Source: Scytalidium lignicola
Taxonomy: Eukaryota; Ascomycota; Leotiomycetes
Assembly: GCA_002812745.2 (NCBI GenBank)
Contig: NCSJ02000168.1
Location: forward strand, 27,557-91,556
Length of the DNA: 64,000 nt
Direction: 5' to 3'
Shown in pieces: positions 55,598 to 64,000 of the stretch. How positions within the stretch are numbered: the first letter of the stretch is position 1; each line of letters starts with the position of its first letter. The notes beneath the pieces are model-generated. The model was not told the DNA's origin. It did not search any database and saw only the letters and a list, made by a program, of their open reading frames with translations. The position numbers and the translations under genes were made by a program.

Positions 55598-58500
55598 ATG
55601 GCCAGCTTTCCGCAACATGGAAACAGCTCGGGCAAAAAGCGACCATTCGACGAGTCCCTCACTGAGGAGCTCGTCACAGGGCAAAGGGCGTGGTATAATG
55701 GAAGTCAGGTAATGCCTTTGCAGAATTTCAGTACGTTTCAAGCAGATGGCCGGCTGTTACAAGCTCCAACTGCATACGGGTATTCAGTTCAACCCTCAAC
55801 TTCCCAATTTGACCAATTGCAAACCCTGCCGAACAGATATACTGGCTTCGAAGTGTCTGAACCTCCGATATCTGTGTACCACAACCAGGAATACCACAGG
55901 ATGTTGGCTCAGCAGCGTGTGGCATTCGATATAAGCGCATCCCAGCCATCATCAACTTATGGAGTTTTCCCCTTCCAAGGGAATTCATCATACCAATTAG
56001 GACACAATGATTTTTTGGTCTCAGAGAATACCAAGGCTTATTTCAACACGGTCGCTACGTTAGTGCAGATTCTTGCCCCGTACGTTTGATTGATACTTAT
56101 TTAACAAATCGAAAAGATCTGCTCCCTTGGTCCAAGAAAATGGCGGGAATGATTTGGGTGCACAACCCCCACAAAAGCATGAGAAGACTGTGGAAAGAGA
56201 TAGTTCGAACAATTTGTCTCCTTATGAGACTGATATCGTCTGCTTTGGCATGGTTCGTTAATCCTTGTGAAGCATAACTGTCCAGAAATAATTAAACCGT
56301 CTAGATTATCGGTATTGCTGGCAGTTGTAAAGCACCGTCTTCATCCAGCACATCCAAGTATCCCATCCGATTTGAGTCAGCAGAGTCTTTTATTGGGATC
56401 GATGATCTGGCACTTAAAGGAACCGTGAGCCCCAAATTTACGTACCTGACAAGTGCCTTGTTGGATGAGACGAAGCTTGAGCTTGAAGCAACCTCTTCTA
56501 CCGCAGAGAACGTTTCGAAATCAACGAACAAAGGAAAGTCGCAACGTTTTTATGGTTTATTAAAACGCTGCACACTAAACATTACCATTTATGGACCATT
56601 TGAACTCTTCCAGGATGTCGGATCATTCTTTCAAGACTATGATCTCTTCCTTCAAGATCCGGTTGATTGTAAGAAGAATGTTCGGTATTGCAACCCTCAC
56701 AGGCTTCCATTATCTGATCCCACAGTCTTGAAGTTTACATACGATTTAACACAGCAGCCTGTGTGTATAGTTGAGATGGAGGATGTGAAGGCACACCCTG
56801 AACTACTAGATATTTTGAACACTCATGAAGACTTGCCCGAGACAACTCAGCCTCAGTCAGTAAAGACTAGTTTGGCAAAATCAGTGTTAATTCACTTCTA
56901 ATGAGGCAGATTCTAGGGCTAACCTATAAACAGACACCAAAAGCAAGCCCTAACATTCATGCTTCAGAGGGAGTGCGGCTGGGCCTGGGACGGAAGTAGA
57001 CCTGATGTATGGGATGTAAGTGAAAATACGCATGGACAATAGTGAGTCTCATATATAATTTCGAATTATAATATCAAACTTCGTTAACTTTGTCAAGTTT
57101 TATCAACCGAATATCAAATGCTCACCAAATGGAAGAGCCCCCACAGTTCTATGGAGGTATTGTTTCGGATCCAATGGGACTGGGAAAGACACTATCAATG
57201 ATCGCCTTGGTGGCATCCGATATAGAACTAAACTATACAGAGTCATTCTCTCAACCAGTGGCCGATAAAGAGGAGTCTTCAGGACGGACCTTGGTTATCG
57301 TTCTGCCACCACGTAGGTCCAGCCCACCAAACAAGGAGGATCCATCGCATATCTAACTCAGGATATAGTATTAGGTACTTGGGAAGAACAGCTTACAGAG
57401 TACTCCATCCAGACCTGCCACCATGCAATAGATCATTTTATCCATTCTAACATATCGACAGACATGTTTTCCCAAATAGCCTACCGTGGCGTCGCCATCA
57501 TGCCAAATCTCGCCTATCAGATCCATCAGAACTCGAGGATGTGATAATAGTACTAACTACCTATCACACTGTGTCAGCGGAATGGAGAAATGGCAGCGGT
57601 GTGAATAGCTCAATTCTGTTTAAAACTCGATGGAAGCGGGTTATTTTGGATGAAGGTATGTTATCACTACCGGCATCTACAGTCTCAGGACAGGATGCTG
57701 AGAAACGCAGCACACATCATACGCAATAGCGAATCCCAAATGGCTCGTGCTATATGTTCCATTGATTCAATCTCCCGATGGGCGGTCACAGGAACACCAA
57801 TCCAAAATCGTCTAGGAGATCTTGCTGCTCTGTTGAAGTTCCTCAAAGTTTACCCATATTCCGAGAAGAGCGTGTTCGAAGCCGACATCTCATCATTGTG
57901 GAAGTCCGGTAATGTTGATGATGCTATCACGCGCTTGAAGAGGCTATCTAGTTGCCTTCTACTTCGTCGTCCAAAGGGCATCATTGAGCTTCCTCCGAGG
58001 CATGACATGCAGTGTCCGGTCAACTTCAAACCCGCCGAAAGACAACTTTACGATCACATCAGGATGCAAGTTATTAATCAATTATCTAAATATGGCGATT
58101 CAAATACATTCTCCTTTGTCAATGCCCTTCAACGAATTGAAGCCATGAGGATGGTCTGCAATCTCGGAGTTTACTATCCCTCTCGACATGCAATGTTGAA
58201 CCGTGAAGGATCAGACACCGACAACTGGGAAATACTAGCCCAACGCACTTTCAATCTTCAGCGTGAAATGGGTCAAGTTCAATGCTCTTCCTGTCACTCT
58301 ACTCTTGATACAGAAGAAGCCCTTCTTGGAGATGCAACACAGCGAACGGAATGGCGATTCTCTCAGTGCTCAAGGCTTATATGTTCTACCTGTGTCCTTA
58401 GGCTTCCAAGAGAAAATAGAATGGTTATCTGCACACATAACCCTCCATGTCCTAGCGCCATTGTGTCAACTGATAGCTTGACTTGGGACGACCCCCTTGT

Positions 58501-59566
58501 CTTGCCTGGAAATCGACTTGGAGTAATGCTTTCAGAAGGACTCCCTTCAAAGGTAGCTATGCTTTTAGAAGACTTGGGGTCACTTCCATCTGACGTTAAA
58601 TAGTATGCCAATTCCATTTCAGGTACCATAATATAAGCAAAACTGACTGAGACCAGTGTCGTATTCTCAACTTAGAGAATGACGCTTGACGTTATTGAAC
58701 CTGGCCTCAGGCAGGCTTCTATAAACCATCTACGCTTTGACGGAAAAGTCCCGCAAAGTGATAGACAAAGTATTATCAATCGATTTCGAAACGATCCGTC
58801 TGTCAGGGTCTTACTTCTGACGCTATCATGTGGTGCTGTTGGGTGAGTAACTATCTACGTAGGACGTTGCGAAAGGTAATCGAACTCTGCCAAGAAGCCA
58901 TAGACAGAGTGATTTTATCATCCGCTACAGGCTTCACAGTGAGCGTAGCGCCTAGAGTGCACTATAATTATAGCATATGACAGGGCACTGAGAGCTCAAA
59001 GGTCACTGTAATTACAGTGCACTTGTGGCCCAAATTCTTAGCATCTTGGCATGAGTTCGATGGCTTTTGCCGCAACCTACTTTCCAATTTGAGTCTATCG
59101 TGCGGTAACTGACTTATGTAAATCAAAAGCCTCACATTAACTGCCGCCACCAGGGCATACCTCATGGAGCCTCACTGGTGAGTAATAATATCGCAAGTTG
59201 GACCAAAATAAGAGACTAATTTACATGATGCTTCTAGGAACCCGACTTTGGAAGACCAAGCACTAGCAAGGATTCATAGAATGGGCCAGACTCGGGAAGT
59301 TACCACTATCCGGTTCTTTGTGCGAGACTCATTTGAAGAGGTAACCTCTACTTAAAATACTCCTCTTTATACCATATTTTGGGGCTAATGCTAGTTCGAT
59401 AGAGAGTTATCAGGGTTCAAGAGTCCAAAAGAGATCTAGCAAGTATCTTGCTGAATCCGAGTAGTGAAGTTGGTGGGAAATCTAAGCTTTTAGAGGTTTG
59501 TGGTTTAGTTCAAGGAGTTAATAAGCATTGCTGATATGAAAACAGTGGTTACGTGCGCTGATCTAA
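55598..59566 (+). CDS. SNF2-family helicase, RAD16/HLTF-like, with internal stop
   Basis: Thirteen exons: 55598-56079, 56117-56252, 56305-56885, 56934-57041, 57098-57312, 57375-57399, 57462-57655, 57711-58602, 58657-58842, 59130-59177, 59238-59340, 59403-59495 and 59546-59566. Phases agree throughout. The N-terminus is disordered. The ATPase core has Walker A 'DPMGLGKT', a DEAH box split by the intron at 57656, and 'WAVTGTPIQNRL'. A Cys-rich RING-like insert lies around 58275-58460. The C-terminal lobe has 'LLLTLSCGAVGLTLTAA' (part) and 'QALARIHRMGQT'. Family members remodel DNA-protein complexes in repair or silencing. In exon 9 the motif 'VVFSTW' reads 'VVFST-stop' (TAG 58673-58675). An alternative phase-0 intron, 58595-58675, would skip it in frame at the cost of that motif. 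Confidence 0.7.
58956..59023. repeat. Inverted repeat in SNF2 intron, MITE-like
   Basis: AGTGCACTATAATTATAG (58956-58973) and CTGTAATTACAGTGCACT (59006-59023) pair at 16 of 18 positions. They lie in intron 58843-59129, which at 287 bases is about four times the length of the gene's other introns. Insertion of a small miniature element is plausible; no target duplication was confirmed. Confidence 0.4.
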
Positions 59567-61227
59567 GACTGAATAATTACAACATCATGGGTTAGAGCAC
59601 GCATTGGCGTTACTTAGTGGGAACTCAATACAGGAAACCAGGGACAACGGATCACAAGCAGCGGAGATAAATGCAGTCATGTCATTTTTTGATAAAATCT
59701 ACTAGATCATGAGTTAAGGAGTACGATTCAGGATAACTAAACTATTCCATTGGATATTTCCAACAAACTGTAATTAGAATGCAATTACTAGACAAAGTAT
59801 ATATTTCACTGGATTTAAAGTTTATATATTATCCTTAGAGTTTTTGGTGATTCTATGAGAACTCACTTCACAAGTTCACTACCTTTATAACTTTATCGTT
59901 TAGAAGNAAAAAAGAAATGAGAACGTAATGCTTATACTCTATAACTTTTCTTTACATCATTCTCACTTCTCACATTGTATTATCTGTTGACTAATAATAT
60001 TACTTTATCGTCTATGACCGAAATTGAAAACTAATAAATAGTAATGACTGCGAGATAACACGGGTGGTATATAACAGGGTCTAAGTTAGAATTGTAGAGG
60101 TAAACCTTTCTTCAATTCAATAATGCCTCTGCGCCAATGTCCTTCCCGATGCTATCAAAAGCTATAATATATTGCATTGTGAAAACAATAGATATTAGAT
60201 CTTTGTTTTCTGNTTTTTTTTTGGTGTGGTACTATTTTCATTTGCAGTATGTTCGAGAGGGAGTTCAGAGGGCGGTAAGCTTATGGTGGGGAATCCGTTG
60301 ATGGATGCAAGTCAGCGTGGTAGGGTAGAATGGATTGGCGGACTTCGAATAATGTGAACGATAAGGAGGTCAGTTGGATTCTGTGACTCAATTATCATTT
60401 TTTTTTGGTCTGCTACGACACAGGTTGTAGTGAAGTTGTACAGATACGATGTAGCCAGTGTTAATATGTATTTATCTCGGTTTTGAGCTGCATAACAGGA
60501 TCTCTGAGCTGAACGACTCCGAAGAAACAAGGCACCTACGATCACACCCACAAGCACAAATCAGAACATCCTGTTCAGAATAGATTAACCACAGGTAGAC
60601 ATATGTCGATCAATAACCTCTACTGGGCATGAGAATGAGTCGTGTCGTGCAGGAGCATCAACTCAACTCAACCAACCAACCAACCAACCAACCATCCAGC
60701 ACACACGCACCCTCCAGCGGGCCAAACCGCAGAAGGGAACTGCGCCTCCTCTGAGATGGCTGAATAATGGGTGGAAGAGGGTTGTCTCCTTCGTCTCCTC
60801 CTTACGTCAGAAAGGTGGTGGTGGGTCACCCCTCAGAACCCTTTTTTCCAAGGCAAGGAACGCCAACACCAACAGCCATCCAAACACTCTCTCCTCTCTC
60901 CTAATTAATCCTAATCAATCCTAACCAATCCTAATCCTATCAGACCCCAATCCCTCTCAAGAATATCCAGTTTTCCCCCCGTTATACGCAGTCCTTCCGT
61001 TCGGCTATACTGTATAGTGCAAGGCGATATCTCCAGGGATCTTGTTTGGAGGGGCATTTCGCATTTGGCGGGGTTGAAATAAATACCAGGAACAGGGAAT
61101 CCAGGAACCTGCCCAACTTAAACCTCCATCCTCTCTCGCAGTCTAATATAACCATTGGAATCGCATTTCCAATTGAACAAACCCATTCCAATCAATCAGT
61201 TATATCATTTCAACCGATTCATTCAAG
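59567..61227. other. AT-rich spacer grading into a CT-rich promoter
   Basis: No gene recognised in 1.66 kb. Ambiguous bases lie at 59907 and 60213, both at homopolymers. A CCAA tetranucleotide repeat lies at about 60670-60694. The last 350 bases are C/T-rich leader-like sequence for the HAD gene. Short frames such as 60312-60557 are not supported. Confidence 0.5.
60670..60694 (+). repeat. CCAA microsatellite
   Basis: About six tandem copies of AACC/CCAA in the non-coding region upstream of the HAD gene. Confidence 0.8.
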
Positions 61228-62067
61228 ATGCCAAAGGTACGCAAATCAAAATCAACAACCCTGTTCTCTTCCTCCTCATCAAACGCGCAAAACCCCCCCA
61301 CAATCTAACCTCCACATCCTCCTCCAAAACAGATCACAACCCTCCTCTTCGACTGCGACAACACCCTCGTCCTCTCCGAGGAACTCGCCTTCGAAGCCTG
61401 CGCCGAGCTCGGCAACGAAATCCTCGCCGCCCACAACGTCACCGACCGCTACACGGGGCCGCAACTCCTCTCCGAGTTCGTCGGCCAGAACTTCCGCGGC
61501 ATGATGCTCAGCCTGCAGAAGAAGTACAACTACGCCATGGACCCCGCCGAGCTGGAGTCGTACGTCTCACGCGAAGAGGACCAGGTCATCGCGAAGCTGC
61601 GCGCGGCGCTACGACCATGCGAGGGCGTGGATGCGGAGCTGGAGCGGCTGCAGAAGATCGATAACGGGGGGAGATATAAACTCGCGGTCGTGAGTTCCAG
61701 CGCCTTGAGGCGCGTGCTTGCGAGTATCGAGAAGGTGGGCCAGACGCGGTTTTTCAAGACCGAGGAGGTGTTTTCTGCGGCGTCGAGTCTGCCTAAGCCC
61801 ACGAGTAAGCCGGATCCGGCGGTTTACTTGCATGCTATGAAGAGTTTGGGGGTGCAGCCCCCGGAGTGCCTTGCGATTGAGGATAGTAGGAGCGGTGCGA
61901 CGGCGGCGGTTAGGGCGGGGATCACGACGGTGGGATATGTAGGTAGTTATGAGGGGGAGGAGAAGCAGAAGGAGATGGCGAAGATGCTGAGCAGTGTGGG
62001 TTGTGTGAAGGTTATGAAGCATTGGAGGGAGTTTGAGGGGGTGTTGGGGACGATTGAGGCGGAGTAA
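61228..62067 (+). CDS. HAD-superfamily phosphatase
   Basis: A 9-nt first exon (ATGCCAAAG, 61228-61236) and a second exon 61333-62067 give 247 residues. All four HAD motifs are visible. Motif I is DCDNT (nucleophile Asp10, second Asp12), motif II is 'AVVSSSALRR', the motif III Lys is in 'KPTSKPDPAVY', and motif IV is 'AIEDSRSG'. The alpha-helical cap between motifs I and II (C1 type) is like beta-phosphoglucomutase and glycerol-3-phosphatase relatives. A soluble phosphatase of a small phosphorylated metabolite is likely; the substrate is unknown. The 5' half of exon 2 is notably GC-rich with C-ending codons compared with the neighbouring island genes, as expected for a well-expressed core gene. 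The tiny start exon supplies only Met-Pro-Lys. Confidence 0.85.
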
Positions 62068-64000
62068 TGGGTTGTGAAGATGTGAAGATGCGATAGAGAG
62101 GGACATACACACACACACACAGACAGAGAGAGAGAGAGAGAGAGAGAAATAGAGGGATTGGGAATATTTAGACAGCGATGTAGATGGAGAGGATCCTGTA
62201 TTGGGAGGCTCATTTGGGACTTAGAAAGTTGGAATTGGAATACAAGGTAGAAAGGAAACACTATATTTCTCTTATCTCTTCTTTAACTTTTTTTAACTTT
62301 CGGGGAAAAGGAAGTGATGAAGTACAGTAAATAAATTCAATCATCCATACAGAGTATTTCCTTTCTTTTTTAATTCATCAGCTATATGTCATCAGCCATC
62401 AATCATCAACCCTCTTCCATCTCCTTTTCCTAGATTGATTTCCTGCCGACATAGATTGTTGTCCTTGGGCTATTTGTTTTGTGAAACGTTCCTTTTCAAT
62501 AAATAAATAAATGAAATTAAAAAGGGAAAAAGAAGTCCACTCTCTCGCAAGATTTCCTCATTCGAGTATTTCAAAACGAGATTGGACGTGAGGCGGGCCG
62601 GGAAATATGTTGGACCAGGTTACGTGTATATTTCCGAAAAACAACTAATTATAGTTGACGCGTAGAAAGAAAAAAGAAAAGAAGAGAAACTAGAGTGTAG
62701 CAGATGGGGATCTGGAAGAAAAAGGAAAGAAAGTCAATACCGAGATTATTCTTACCCTCTAGCACTCCTGCAATTACTGCCACTATGATTATTATTCCTT
62801 TGCCATTGCGGAGTTACAACCGGCGGGAGACGTCCGCCTCGGATATAACCATTGGTTGGCAGATGGAATGGATGAGATCATCTGCCTTGTCCTCCCTAAA
62901 ATAGAGCAAGAGATCGATGTAACTTCACAGGGTACGTAAGTACAGTACCATCCGTAATTCTCATCAAATGCAACTGCAACTCCAGCCTTAAATTACTCCT
63001 AGCCCGACATTTTACTTTTTCGCTTCGGGCCCGACGAGTATCAGGGGCCTGGAATTTTCAATCCCCAGGCTTTTTTTGTTGTTGCCGTAAGCCCACCTAT
63101 CAACGCTCCTTGTTCGTCTAATCACCGGGAACTCTTTTTTTCTTTCGATCCATTACTGTATTATTACTGATACAAGGTAGTAGTTGCTTATGGATCGTTC
63201 AGCCTCAGCGGGGGAGATATAAGCACCCTGGTTTGATGCTAATTAACTCTATGTCCACCTCGTCAGCTGTCGGCCAATTGATGATTAGCTTTTGCTTCGG
63301 AAAGGATAGGACGGTACGGAGGTACTTCTCTTTCGCACGAAACTACGGTACAGTAGTACAGTACAGGTAGGTGTACACCGATGGGGTGGATTGTGTGATG
63401 GAGTAAGTGCCGCGTGTGGTGTAGATTAGCCTCGACGACAACGAAAAAAATAAAGCAACTGCAGGGGCTTCTACAGTAAGTCGATCATCGTTCCAGAGCT
63501 GGTTCTTGGTTCCTGATTCTTGGTTCTTGGTTCTTGGGGTTGGCTTCTCGTCTGTTACTGCACTGCACTGTACTGTACAGTACCGTAGAGTGTATGTACT
63601 CCTGCCCGACAGTTTGGGAATCTGGAACTGCAAGACACGATTGCAGTTTTGTGCTGTGGCCCGAGAAGGCGTTTCCCGTGATTTCTTCACGGATCGTCGC
63701 CGCCATCTGATCCCTACTTGACTCAATCTGGGTGGTAGCACAAGCTTTTCCGGCGGCCATCAGAGAGTGCAATAGTAGTACGGTACACGGACACACAGAC
63801 ATCATATTTGATCGGTCCAAGGGAAGGTCAAGCGCAGAGTGGCGAAAATGTGATGGAGAAAAAAGGGACGAGCGACGAGAAGAGCGGGTGGGAGAGAAGA
63901 GAGAGAAAGTAGAGAGAGGAAAGAGAGCACGGTAGAGAGAGCAAATCTGACGGAGACGGGAGCGCACAGACAACCAGAAGAGAGATACATACAGTACGTA
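62068..64000. other. Terminal non-coding flank
   Basis: No recognisable gene. It contains repeated TACAGTAC-type palindromes (about 63350-63366 and 63568-63584) and a GA-rich tract at 63860-63935 (CT-rich on the minus strand). This could be the leader of a leftward or off-window gene. Frames at 63343-63973 show no domain. Confidence 0.4.
62105..62149 (+). repeat. CA/GA microsatellite after the HAD gene
   Basis: A run of about nine CA units followed by about eleven GA units lies in the probable 3' UTR. Confidence 0.85.

Noticed and set aside
61155..61664. 170-codon frame overlapping the HAD gene
   Set aside because: Arg/Pro-rich shadow of the GC-rich HAD exon; the HAD frame has all four catalytic motifs.
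1..64000. tRNA, rRNA or CRISPR features
   Set aside because: None recognised by eye on either strand; repeats present are simple microsatellites.

Overview
The window is eukaryotic and reads as a filamentous ascomycete (Pezizomycotina). It has short 48-90 nt GT-AG introns with CTAAC/CTGAC branch sites, and fungal-specific families: SSD1, IRC22, MED19/ROX3, CON-6, a Zn2Cys6 regulator, a CBM1-CE15 esterase and a DUF7708-NACHT receptor. The mix suggests a plant-associated member of Leotiomycetes, but that is inference from gene content. All gene models were spliced by eye, so exon borders are stated in each entry.

Layout. 0-12 kb is a conserved core: GLE1 (-) diverging from SSD1 (+), then a secreted ferritin-like Rds1-type protein (+) and a secreted GH16 glucanase (-). 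13.8-21.4 kb is a compact metabolic group: an MFS transporter, a pipecolate/saccharopine-oxidase-like flavoenzyme and a Zn2Cys6 activator, with a perfect 19-bp hairpin carrying CGG-N6-CCG in front of the transporter. 22-29 kb is AT-rich and holds a glycerophosphodiesterase relic, a BTB protein, an NAD(P)-binding epimerase-like protein, a tiny CON-6 gene and a 2OG-Fe(II) oxygenase. 29-40.5 kb returns to housekeeping and secreted genes: IRC22 (-), MED19 (-), NOP4 (+), a CBM1-glucuronoyl esterase (+) and a MARVEL membrane protein (+).

41-59.6 kb looks like an accessory island. It contains a relic resembling the N-terminal half of a fungal tyrosine recombinase and an unrecognised ORF with one stop. 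It then has a caspase-like protease facing away from a chymotrypsin-fold protease with an apparent Cys nucleophile, a Ty3/gypsy fragment, and a DUF7708-NACHT receptor with C2H2 fingers and a beta-rich tail. Last comes a 13-exon SNF2/RAD16-like helicase with a Trp-to-stop change in a helicase motif. Several island genes carry frameshifts or stops. The divergent protease pair beside an NLR is the best candidate here for an uncharacterised conflict or cell-death system.

The last 4 kb holds a HAD phosphatase and a promoter-like, repeat-rich flank without a recognisable gene. All eight ambiguous bases sit at A/T homopolymers, so homopolymer frameshifts should be checked against reads before any gene is called dead.
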